Assembly (NCBI RefSeq): GCF_000186865.1
Contig: NW_008705566.1
Coordinates: 728,432 to 792,431 of the forward strand
Source of the DNA: Aureococcus anophagefferens
Lineage: Eukaryota > Sar > Pelagophyceae > Pelagomonadales > Pelagomonadaceae
DNA length: 64,000 nucleotides
Direction: 5' to 3'
Position 1 is the stretch's first letter; each line of letters starts with the position of its first letter. Positions 18,300 through 26,956 of this stretch are shown piece after piece. A program made the translations under genes and the position numbers. The notes beneath the pieces are model-generated. The model worked only from the letters and a program-made list of their open reading frames with translations. It did not search any database and was not told where the DNA came from.

Positions 18300-21293
18300 T
18301 TAGAGCCGGCCGTGGCTCGGCGCGTGGCGGAGCCCGCCGCTGGACTTGCCCTTCTGGAGCTTGTTGTGGTTCGCCCAGGGCGACGGCGCGCTCTTGGGCC
18401 GGTGCTCGAGGACGCCCGACGCGAGGGACGGCTTGTGGCGCCGGCCGCCGGGCCCCGCGCTCAGGAGCCGCTCGGCCTTGGCGCTCTCGTCGTGCTCCGC
18501 GCCGGGGCCCTGCGGGTTGATCCAGGACTTGCGGTGCTCGTTGAGCACCTCGCGCTCGCGCACGGTCATGGCGTTGGACTTGCGCCCCCCGGGGAAGGAG
18601 GGGAAGGAGTGGACGCTGTCGTCGGCGCCGCGCGAGCCGAACTGCGGCGACCCCGGCGGCGACGACCGCGTCGAGTCGTCGCCGCGGGCCGGGCCCGCCT
18701 TGTCGATGGGCGTGAGGTTGCGCGGCTTGTGGCCCCGGTGGGGCTTCGGCGGCCAGGGCTCGTTCTCGTCGACGGGCTCGTTCTCGTCGACCTCGATTCT
18801 ACCCGTGGGCAGCGCCGCCATGCGCTTGCGGAGCTCGATGATCAGCGCCTCGAGCTTCTCCACGGTCGCGTTGCCGCGCTTGGCCATCTTCTCCGCCGTG
18901 ACGACGCGGTCGCTCAGGGAGCCGATGGTCAGGGACATGGTCGTCACGGACGCGGCGACGGTGTCGACCTGGACGCGCGACGCCTTCGTGTCCATGTCGA
19001 CGATGTCCGCCTTCTCGTTCATGGCCGCGTTCGTCGCCTTCTGGAACTCCATCTTCATGAACTGCTCGTTCGTCTTGCGCCGCAAATCCGTGAGGCCCGT
19101 CGACGTGTTCTGGACCTCCTCGAGCGTCGGCGCGAGATAGTCGCGGACCGCGTGGAGCGCGTCGTTGTTGATGCGGCCGACCTCGGACTTGAGCGTCTCG
19201 TGCTGGAGGCTCATGTCGCGGATGCGCTCGCCCTGGCTCTCGGCGACGGCGCTCCCGTGGTCGCCCGCCTCGCGGAGCTCGACGACGTCCGCGAGCGTCT
19301 TCTTCTCGTGCGACGCCAGCCGCGTCTCGAGCTTGCGCTCCGCGGCCTCCGTGCGCGAGCGGTTGTTGGAGATGCCCATCTCCAGCACGCGGAGCTGGCT
19401 CGACTCGGCCTTGCCCCGCTCGAGCGCCGCGACGCGGCGGAGGATCGCCAAAATGCTGTCGGCGATGATCGTCTCGGGGAACTGCTCGACCTCGACGTCG
19501 ACGTCGTCGTCGTCCTCGACCTCCTCGAGGATCGACGCCGCGCGGACCAGCGCCGGCGGGGGCGCCGGCGCGGCGGCCGCCGCGGGCCCGGGCACCGCGG
19601 CCTCGGGCACGGCGCCCGCGGCGCGCGCGCCCCCGGCGAGCGCCGCGGCCTCGGCCACGGACGGCGCCGCGACGACCTTGTCCTCGGGGGGCGTCGCCGA
19701 CGCCGGCGCCTCGGCAACGGCGGGGTCGTCGCGGCGCGGCGCGGCGGCCGGCGCCGGCGACGCGCCCGCGCGGCGCTCGCGGACGACGCCGAGGCCCGGC
19801 GGCGGGCCCCGGCTCCGCCGCAGCGTCGACCGGCGGCCGCCGCGCATGGACTCGCGGCGCAGGGACGTGCGCCGGGGCGCGTCCGCGCGGCGCTTCGACT
19901 CCTCCGACGCCGCGTCGAGGCGCAGGCCGTAGGTCATGGCGAGCGTCTCGCCGCCGCCGGAGCCGACGCGGCTCAGGCGGTGGAGCAGGCTCTCGCGGCG
20001 GCTCGACCCGCCGCGCGCGGTCGGCGCGGTCGGCGCCGCGTCGGGCTCGCCGCTCTCCTCGTCGACGATGGTCGTCTCCGCCGTCGCGAAGGACGAGCTC
20101 AGCTCCTTGGCGCCGTCGGCGTCGCCGCGCGCGGCCCGGTTCGCCGCGTCGTCGATCATCACCGCGGCGGCGATGCGGTTCGACAGCTTCGCCAGGGCGC
20201 TGTGGACGGGCTGGGCCCGCGCGTCGGCGGCGTCGATGCGCCGGCTGTCGTGGTTCGCCTTCTTCGCGAGCTCGCGGAGCCACGCGTCCATCGTCCGCCG
20301 CTGGCGCTCGAGCTGGCCGAACTGGCGGTCGCAGAGCGCCTCGGCGCGGTCCGCGCGGTCCTCGGCGCGGGACGCGCGGCGCTCGAGGGCGCACACGCGC
20401 GACCGGAGCGCCTCGAGGCCGCCGACGCGCCGCTCGAGCTCCGCGGCGCGGCGCGCCTCGTCCGCGACGCCGCCCTCGACGCCCGCGAGGCGCCGCGTCG
20501 CGTCGTCGAGCTTGCCCTGCGTCTGCTCGAGGGCGCCCTCGACGGCGGCGGCCTGGCCCGCGCGGATCTCGTCGACGACGCCGTCGCGCATGTTCGCGAT
20601 GTCCTCGGACCAGCCCCGGCACTCGTCGGCCATGCGCGCCTCGAAGGCCCGCTCGAGCGACCACACGGTCTTCACGTCGCGCCGCAGGCGCACGCAGCCC
20701 CGCTCCAGCGCGTCGACGCGCAGGGGCACGTCGCCGTCGGCCAAGTCGTCCTCGCCGTCGAAGGCGCCGCCCGCGACGCGTTTCGCGAACGCTTTCTCGA
20801 GCTCGACGGGCGCGCCGCGCGACACGCTCGTCGGCGTCGCGTGCGAGTCCTCGTCGTCCTCGAGGGCCGAGATGTAGCTGTCGAGGCGGCCGCCGCTGAG
20901 CAGCGCCGGCGCCGGGGCCGCCGCGGCCTCGATGGGCGTCAGAGCGCCGTCGGCCGGCGTCATCGCGGGCTCGGCGGGCGTCGCCGGCGGCGACGGCGCC
21001 TCGAGCGCCACGGCCTGCTCGAGCGCCTGCTTGAGCATCTCCATGGTCTCACGGAGTCGTGCGTTCCGGCCCGGCCGCTCACGGAGGTCGGGGAGAACGC
21101 TGCCCAGCCATCGTTGATAGCGCGCTAATTCAACGTCTTCACCGCGACCTGCACGGCAGACTATTTCTTTGGTAAAATAGACGGTAGCAAGAGCGGTAGC
21201 GCTGATCGACGCCCTGTCCGCGTCGAGCGTCGAGGAACTCGCGGGGGCGGGCGGCGTCGCGCCGTGACCGCGTCGGCGCGCCGCCGAGACCAT
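18300..21293 (-). CDS. Coiled-coil protein, paralogue B of a pair
   Basis: 997 residues from the ATG at 21293. An ATG at 21044 (MEMLKQALEQAVALE, 915 residues) is a credible alternative because 21120-21200 is AT-richer than the coding body and may be leader. Blocks match paralogue A in order: VKTVWSLERAFEARM, NHDSRRIDAADARAQPVHSA, LAKLSNRIAAAVMIDDAANR, EQFPETIIADSILAILRRVA, ASVTTMSLTIGSLSDRVVTA, and a C-terminal RPKSAPSPW. Divergence is strongest in the Ala/Pro-rich linkers. The function is unknown to me. If 21293 is the start, it sits 11 bp from the divergent ATG at 21305. Confidence 0.75.
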   Translation of the reverse strand: MVSAARRRGHGATPPAPASSSTLDADRASISATALATVYFTKEIVCRAGRGEDVELARYQRWLGSVLPDLRERPGRNARLRETMEMLKQALEQAVALEAPSPPATPAEPAMTPADGALTPIEAAAAPAPALLSGGRLDSYISALEDDEDSHATPTSVSRGAPVELEKAFAKRVAGGAFDGEDDLADGDVPLRVDALERGCVRLRRDVKTVWSLERAFEARMADECRGWSEDIANMRDGVVDEIRAGQAAAVEGALEQTQGKLDDATRRLAGVEGGVADEARRAAELERRVGGLEALRSRVCALERRASRAEDRADRAEALCDRQFGQLERQRRTMDAWLRELAKKANHDSRRIDAADARAQPVHSALAKLSNRIAAAVMIDDAANRAARGDADGAKELSSSFATAETTIVDEESGEPDAAPTAPTARGGSSRRESLLHRLSRVGSGGGETLAMTYGLRLDAASEESKRRADAPRRTSLRRESMRGGRRSTLRRSRGPPPGLGVVRERRAGASPAPAAAPRRDDPAVAEAPASATPPEDKVVAAPSVAEAAALAGGARAAGAVPEAAVPGPAAAAAPAPPPALVRAASILEEVEDDDDVDVEVEQFPETIIADSILAILRRVAALERGKAESSQLRVLEMGISNNRSRTEAAERKLETRLASHEKKTLADVVELREAGDHGSAVAESQGERIRDMSLQHETLKSEVGRINNDALHAVRDYLAPTLEEVQNTSTGLTDLRRKTNEQFMKMEFQKATNAAMNEKADIVDMDTKASRVQVDTVAASVTTMSLTIGSLSDRVVTAEKMAKRGNATVEKLEALIIELRKRMAALPTGRIEVDENEPVDENEPWPPKPHRGHKPRNLTPIDKAGPARGDDSTRSSPPGSPQFGSRGADDSVHSFPSFPGGRKSNAMTVREREVLNEHRKSWINPQGPGAEHDESAKAERLLSAGPGGRRHKPSLASGVLEHRPKSAPSPWANHNKLQKGKSSGGLRHAPSHGRL

Positions 21294-21304
21294 GTCGACC
21301 CAGG

Positions 21305-22189
21305 ATGGGCCCGAGGCGCGCGGCGGCGTCCTCGAAGAGCGGGCGTCCGGGGCAGCCCGCGCGCGCGACCGCGGGGCAGCCCGCGCGCCGCCGCGCGACC
21401 TCGAGCGTCGCGCGCGCGACCCGTCCGGCCCGCGCGCAGGAGTCCGCCGTCGCCGACTTCCTCCAGATCCTCGAGGAGCACCGGAAGAACTGCGAGCGGC
21501 AGGGCAAGTACGTCGAGGCCGAGATCGCGAAGAATCGCCTCGAGGAGCTGAAGATGCACGAGGAGAACCGGCGCAAGGAGGCCATGCGGTCGCGGCAGAT
21601 CGCGGAGCGCCTCGGCGTCGAGGAGGCGCACATGCTGGAGTTCCAGCAGTTCAACATCATCTGGGACAAGAAGATGAGCGAGTACGAGAACCACGCCGCG
21701 GACCTCGTCGAGGCGATGAAGGAGCGGCACGCGGCGGAGCTCCGCGACTTCCAGGGCGCGCTGCTCCAGCGCCAGGCGCGACCAAAGTTCTCGCGGGAGC
21801 TGCTGAACCTGCGGCGGATCCAGGAGCACCTCGCGCGCCAGAAGGACTACACCGAGGCGCACAAGATCAAGCTCAAGTGCGACGCGCTCGAGGCCTGGGA
21901 GCTCGAGAAGTGGCAGAACGGCAAGCAGCAGGAGATGTTCCAGCGCGAGGCCAAGTTCAAGCACCAGAAGCAGCAGGAGCTCGTCGCGCTGCAGAAGCGC
22001 GTGCAGACGGGCCGCGAGGAGCAGAAGAAGCAGCGCCAGATGGACCTCGAGCGCCTCCTCCAGCGATACCAGAACGTGAAATCCGAGCTCGAGGCCCAGC
22101 AGAACCTCGAGCGCATCCGGGCCGAGCGGATGGCGTCGAGCGGCCAGTGGAACTCGACGATCCAGAAGAGCGGCACCATCGTCGCATGA
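21305..22189 (+). CDS. Coiled-coil protein resembling flagellar/basal-body-associated proteins
   Basis: 294 residues. After a basic, low-complexity 45-residue N-terminus, the rest is one long charged helix with unusually little Ala for this genome and hence apparently conserved: FLQILEEHRKNCERQGKYVE, AEIAKNRLEELKMHEENRRK, FQQFNIIWDKKMSEYENHAA, and a second RQKDYTEAHKIKLKCDALEA module echoing the first (both 'x-QGKY/KDYxEAxxxKxxxxxLE'). This two-module arrangement is familiar from conserved coiled-coil proteins of flagellated protists, from memory. A cytoskeletal or flagellar role is inference. Confidence 0.7.
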   Translation: MGPRRAAASSKSGRPGQPARATAGQPARRRATSSVARATRPARAQESAVADFLQILEEHRKNCERQGKYVEAEIAKNRLEELKMHEENRRKEAMRSRQIAERLGVEEAHMLEFQQFNIIWDKKMSEYENHAADLVEAMKERHAAELRDFQGALLQRQARPKFSRELLNLRRIQEHLARQKDYTEAHKIKLKCDALEAWELEKWQNGKQQEMFQREAKFKHQKQQELVALQKRVQTGREEQKKQRQMDLERLLQRYQNVKSELEAQQNLERIRAERMASSGQWNSTIQKSGTIVA

Positions 22190-22385
22190 TCGCGCGGCCG
22201 CGCGCGACGCGCCTCCCCCGACGCCCGCCCCGCTTCGTAAGGGGGGTGTCTACAAGAGACCTCGGTCATTTTTGGGGTGGCGATCCGCCTACCTCGGTGC
22301 CCTCCTCTCGTACGCGCCGACCCCGTTTCAGGGAGCAAACTTTTAAACGAGTCGCGCGAGGATCATCGCGACGCGACGTCTCGGT

Positions 22386-22802
22386 CTATCGTGTGAAGCC
22401 GCGGCGCTTCTTGTCGTTCACGGCGTAGAAGCTGGCCGTCGCGACGGAGCCGTCCGTCCGTCGCACGGTCGTCGACGCGGGCATGCGGCAGCTCGGAATG
22501 AGACCGAGCGACGCGGGAAAGGTCGCGCTCTGGCTGGCGGCGTACCAGTGCACAGTCCACTGGCCGCAGCTGTCGCGCGTCCGGAACAGGGTGCGCGTGC
22601 TGCAGACATCCTCGCTGAGAGCGCAGTCCTGCCTGACCAAGTACTTCACATCCGAGTCGTCGACCACGATCGCTTGGAGGTCCTCGATGCCGCAGCCCGT
22701 CGCTGGCCAGGCGGTCGGCGCGTCCGTCACCGTGCAGGTCTCATCCGCGCGCAGCACGCCCACGAGCAACGCACACATTGCGTTGAATATATGCTTGCCC
22801 AT
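22386..22802 (-). CDS. Small secreted cysteine-containing hypothetical protein
   Basis: 138 residues. The N-terminus MGKHIFNAMCALLVGVLRAD is a plausible signal peptide. The predicted mature part has six cysteines (ETC, TGC, QDC, DVC, DSC, PSC), which would allow three disulfides. It lacks the Ala/Arg bias of shadow frames and is less GC-rich than neighbouring genes. A basic end NDKKRRGFTR closes it. No family recognised. It is tandem with, and downstream of, the C69 peptidase gene on the same strand. Confidence 0.5.
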   Translation of the reverse strand: MGKHIFNAMCALLVGVLRADETCTVTDAPTAWPATGCGIEDLQAIVVDDSDVKYLVRQDCALSEDVCSTRTLFRTRDSCGQWTVHWYAASQSATFPASLGLIPSCRMPASTTVRRTDGSVATASFYAVNDKKRRGFTR

Positions 22803-22881
22803 CGGGCCGCCTGGCAGTGCCAGGAAACGAAGTTGTTGAACATGTTGTTGAACTTCATCTTAGATTGTTTGAAGACAGCGC

Positions 22882-24596
22882 CTAGGGGCACGTCGTCTTG
22901 CACGCGTAGGTCGTGCCCTTCGTGTAGCCGATGTCGTCGAGCCACGCCGCCGGGTAGCCGACGCGGTTCGCGACGCGCGCGGCGGCGTCGTAGTCCCAGC
23001 CGTCGGAGTCGCGGACGAGGAGGCTGTCGTACAACTCGCGGACGGCGGCGATGACCGCGTCCGCCGCGACGGTCACGTCGCCTTCGAGGCGCTTCTGGAG
23101 CGCCTGGATCTCGGGCTCGACGACGGACCAGCGCGGGTAAGCATACTGCGCGAGCTCGCGGAAGGCCCAGAACGCCTTGGAGCGGTCCGGCGCGCGGTTG
23201 TCGACGCCTTCGAGCGCGCTCGGCGTCGGCCCGAAGACGACGTCGACGGGCAGGAAGACGCCGGCGACGGCCGCGTAGGGCAGGAACCACAGCACGGGCG
23301 ACGCCTTCGGGGCGAGGTTCGTCAGGTGAATGTTCGTCGACCGGAACGACGCGATGGACCGCTCCCACGTCTCGCAGGGCGATGCGTCGCTGCCGCAGGA
23401 GCCGGCGACGGTGCGCTCGCCCTCGCCCGGCTTGACGCGGATCGGCGTCCCGAAGGGCCCCGCCGCCGCGCCCGCGGAGAGGTCGTACTTCGTGCCCTTG
23501 TAGTAGTTGCGGTAGATCTTGTCGAAGAGGTCGCCGCGCGTGAGGCCCGGCGCGTCCGTCTTGGCGGACACGGGGAAGTTCCCGCCGACGGCGTCGACGT
23601 AGACGTCGTACTCGGGCTCCACGCCCAGGGACGGCGCGACGGCGGACCAGAACGCCCACATGCGCCGGCCCGAGTAGCCGTGGCTCGAGTACTCGCCCGC
23701 GGAGAAGGTCTTGGTGAAGTGGAGCTTGCCGGTGCCGTCCCACCAGCCCCTGGCCTTCGCGATGGCATGCATGGACTTCGCGTAGCGGAAGTCGTCGCTG
23801 CCCTCGTCGACGTCGCCGATGACGAAGGCGTTCGAGACGACCGCGGCGTGGTCGCGCGGGATCTTCTGCGCGCACCAGATCGCGCCGCCCTTATGCTCGT
23901 CGGCGGAGAGCACGTGGAAGATCCACTGCGTCTCGAGGTCCGCGACCAGCAACGACTCGCCGCCGGTGTCGACGCTGTCGTCGCCCCAGAAGCCGTATTT
24001 CTCCGCGAGCGCGCCCATGACGTCGACGGCGCAGGACGCGGTCTTGCAGCGCTCGGCTCCCAAACGCGAGAGCTCGTACATGCTCAGGAGCGCGGGCCCG
24101 CCCTTGCTCACGGGCGTCGTGAAGATCTTCGCCGACACCGTGGATTCGCCGAAGGCGAGGCCGTGCTCGTTGGAGATCGCGTAGTCCGCCTCGTAGTAGC
24201 CGAACGTGTGGGCGACCTGCGGGATGCTGCCGATCTTGCCGGCCGTCTCGTTGAACTTGTCCGTCGGGAAGTAGGCCGGGACCTACCAAGCATGACGGTG
24301 ACGATTTCTCAAGCTCTCGAAAATCGTCACGGCCACAGGACGCTGGCCGGGACCTTGCGCTCGCTGTCGACGATGCGCGGGAAGTCGCCGTAGTCGAAGA
24401 CCGGCCTTTTGGAGCCCGCCGGCCAGTCCATCGCCGGGACCCACACGAGGCGCGCATCGCCGGCGCCCTCGCCGTCGTCGGACTGGCCGACCCAGACGCT
24501 GCCGTCGGCGGTCGCGCCGGGGCCGAAGAGCACGCTCGTGCACGAGAGAACCGGTGCGACGGTCAAGGACGCGATCACGAGGGTGAGAGGCGCCAT
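22882..24596 (-). CDS. Peptidase family C69 (dipeptidase-like), secretory, two exons split by an introner
   Basis: Exon 1 is 24596-24354 and exon 2 is 24282-22882, giving 547 residues after phase-0 splicing. C69 enzymes are N-terminal-nucleophile peptidases acting on dipeptides. The protein has a signal peptide (MAPLTLVIASLTVAPVLS) ending directly at Cys19, the expected nucleophile, in SCTSVLFGPGATADGSVWVG, the family's C-T...AT-DGS motif. Exon 2 continues FGYYEADYAISNEHGLAFGE and carries the ESLLVADLETQWIFHVLSAD region. Splicing removes 24283-24353 and joins ..VDSERK to VPAYFPTDKF; without it the frame ends at a TGA eight codons further on. It probably acts in the secretory pathway, vacuole or outside the cell. 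Confidence 0.88.
24283..24345 (-). mobile_element. Introner family B, copy 1 (63 nt) inside the C69 gene
   Basis: In gene sense the element runs from CAGCGTCCTGTGGCC to ATGCTTGGTAG. It is flanked by an 8-bp direct repeat GTCCCGGC (24346-24353 and 24275-24282), which reads as a target-site duplication. The left duplication supplies the GT donor and the element's end supplies the AG acceptor, so the intron is 24283-24353 (71 nt) and the pre-insertion coding sequence is restored exactly. The interior is an imperfect hairpin with arms GTGACGATTTTC and GAGAAATCGTCAC. It shares its ends with the element at 55463-55543. Confidence 0.85.
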
Positions 24597-24719
24597 CGCT
24601 CCCTTCTGATTCCCTCGGGCTGCCACGACCAATACGAAAATCTTGAAAAATCAACCGCTGCAAGATGACGTGCAAGTTATCGATCGGAAACACTTATTTA
24701 GAGAGGCGGCGAATGATTC

Positions 24720-26740
24720 TCAGCTCCGCGAGCGCGAGCGGGACAGCGACGCGCCGCGCGCGAGCTCGTACTCGAGCTCGAGCGTGGAGACGGCGCCGTA
24801 GGCCTGGCGGCCGCCCGGGAGCGTGAGCTCCCGGAAGACGTCCTCGGGCGTGCGGCCGAACGTCTCCGGGAGCACCGCGAGGACGAAGACGAGCGCGGCG
24901 ACGAGGACGGCGGCGAAGGGGAGGAACGCGTAGGCGCCGAGCGTCGCGTTGAGCACGGGGAAGCCCAGCCCCACGAGGATGTTCATGCACCAGTTCAACT
25001 GCGACGCCATCGCCTGCGCCGGGACGACCTGCGCCGTCGTGAAGAGCTCGGGCACGATCATCCAGGGGATGGGCCCCAACCCGAGCTCGAAGAAGAAGAC
25101 GTAGAGGATGACGCCGACGAGGGCCCAGGCGTTGGACAACAGGCCCTGGAGCGCGAGCGTCAACACCGCCGCGCTCACGAGCATGCCGCCGATCGAGAGC
25201 GCGAGCATGGTCACGCGGCGCTGGCCGTCCATCAAGGACGAAGCCAACATGGTCGCGACGACGTTCACGAGGCCGACGAGCGCCGTGCCCAGGGCCGGGT
25301 TCGGGATGACGCCGTCGAGGAACGTCGTCGAGTAGTAAAAGACCGCGTTGATGCCGCTGAGCTGCTGCGTCGCGTGGAGCACGAAGGTCGACGCGAAGAG
25401 CACGCGCCGCGCCCGCGCGGCGACGGCCGCGCGGTCGCCGCCCGTCGCCTCCTCGCGGCGCCGCAGCGACCCGCGGTCCGCGTCGGGCGTCGCGGGGTCC
25501 TCGTCGCGCGCGACCGCCGCGGCCGCGGCGGCGATGCAGTGCGCCTCGTCGCGCGCCGACTCGTCGTCCAACGCGTACAAGCGCTTGCAGAGCTCGACGG
25601 CCTCGACCCAGTCCTCGGACGTGTCGTCGACGTCGCCGTACGTGTTCCGCGGCGCGCGGCCCACGGCCAAGACGCTCTTCGGCGTCGCCGCGAGGGGCAG
25701 CGCCCCGGCCAGCAAGAGCATGGCCAGCGCCACGAGCGCCGACGCGGCGAACAACACGCCCGCGCCGGCGCCCAACGCCACGACGTCCGCGGCGAGGATG
25801 CCCACGACCATCGCCAGCTGCGTCAACGTCCCGAACGCGCCCCGGAGCCGCGGCGGCGCGAGCTCGCCCAAGTACACGGGCACGACGACCGTCGTCGCGC
25901 CGCAGGCGACGCCCAGGAGCAAGCGCGCCCCGATGACGACGTCGATGCGCTGCAGCTCCAGGCCCCAGCAGAGCGCGATGCCCCCGAGGCCGTATAAAGC
26001 GCCGATGGACCAGAGCGCGCCGTCGCGGCCCAGGCGCCCGTCCGCCGCGCAGCCGCCGACCCAGGACCCGAAGGGCCCGCCCACGGGCAGCGCCGACACG
26101 GCCACGGACCACGCGAAGGACCCGTGGCCCGGCAGCGCCGTCGCCTCGGCCGCGTTCATGACCGACCTGGGCAGCAAAAGGGTGCGAAATTCCCAACTTC
26201 AAAGGCTCCTATCTCGGTCGTTTTCCGCTCGTTTCGGCTGATTTTTGGACGAGCGATCATCTCTCGGAGCGCTCTCGAAGCGTGGGTGCTGTTTCCGAAA
26301 CGCGCGCGCGCGGAACACTCACGTTGAATCGACGTTGAATCACCCTTTTCCTGCCCTGTGACCGACGTGTGGTAGCCGTTGAGGAACGACGCGAAGGCCG
26401 CCACGCAGAGGCAGCCGCCCAGCAGCGACGTCACCTTGAGCTTGGACTCCAAACTCTCCAACTCGTCGTAGAGCTCGTTGGCGTGCTCCAGCGACTTGGC
26501 CAAAAGGTTCACGGACGACACGCGCCGGAACTGCGCGGCGGACCCGTGCGGCGTCGCGAGCGCGCCGGAGATGTAGGTCGCCACGCGGATGCCGTGCACC
26601 TCGCCCTTGACGCTCGACGACCCCTCGCCGCTGCGCCAGTCCTCGTAGGACTGGCGGTAGCTCGGCCGCCGCTCGCGGGCCGGCTGCACCGTGTCGAAGT
26701 TGATCGGCGACACGACGTGCTGCGCCGGGGACGAGTCCAT
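24720..26740 (-). CDS. MFS sugar-porter family transporter, two exons split by an introner
   Basis: Exon 1 is 26740-26367 and exon 2 is 26166-24720, a phase-2 junction giving 606 residues. It is a sugar-porter type facilitator or symporter. Exon 1 holds a long cytosolic N-terminus and helix 1, ending FLNGYHT; exon 2 continues SVMNAAEATALP, so the junction recreates the 'GYxTxVxNxxE' helix-1/loop signature. Other family marks are ARLLLGVACGATTVVVPVYL followed by GELAPPRLRG (the PVYxxE-AP--RG motif), an LSGINAVFYYSTTFLDGVIP helix 7, and LPETFGRTPEDVFREL at the end. The unusually long N-terminal tail (about 105 residues) is Ser/Arg-rich. It is divergent from PRP5, with 216 bp between starts. Confidence 0.9.
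26167..26358 (+). mobile_element. Introner family A, copy 1 (192 nt), antisense to its host gene
   Basis: Plus strand ends are CTGGGCAGCAAAAGGGTG and CACCCTTTTCCTGCCCTG: terminal inverted repeats of about 16 bp with one internal mismatch. It is flanked by the 8-bp duplication TGACCGAC (26159-26166 and 26359-26366; GTCGGTCA in gene sense). The transporter is on the minus strand, so the element is transcribed in reverse and spliced as a 200-nt GT-AG intron (26167-26366): GT from the duplication, AG from the element end GCTGCCCAG. It differs from the copy at 29317-29508 at 16 of 192 positions by my count, with no gaps. Confidence 0.93.
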
Positions 26741-26956
26741 GGTCGGTGGTCGTCAGGAAGGTGCCGAGCGGCGTCTCGTCGGCAAGGGTTGAGGTCCAGC
26801 CGTGTCGGTGCACGCCTTGTCGAGCAGCAGCCTGTACGCGTCGCCGGCCGCGGACTGCGGCAAGGCCTCGGACAAAAAATCTTTGGAGCTCGCCGCGATG
26901 GTGCGGCGGCACTAGCGCGTGTTTATAGAAGAGCTGCCCGCGTAGAAAACTTTGCC
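26741..26956. promoter_or_regulatory. Bidirectional promoter region between sugar transporter and PRP5
   Basis: 216 bp separates the two divergent start codons (26740 minus, 26957 plus). It must hold both promoters and leaders. I see no canonical TATA box; an AT-richer stretch (GACAAAAAATCTTTGGAGCT, about 26872-26891) lies in the PRP5-proximal part. Confidence 0.4.

Noticed and set aside
24327..24632. Stand-alone 101-residue protein at the C69 locus
   Set aside because: It is the first exon of the C69 peptidase read through into the introner; the remaining peptidase lies directly past a matching 8-bp duplication.
26369..26956. Upstream extension of the PRP5 frame
   Set aside because: The frame is open by chance through the antisense transporter exon. 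Conserved RS-like sequence begins at the ATG at 26957, and the extension overlaps the divergent gene.
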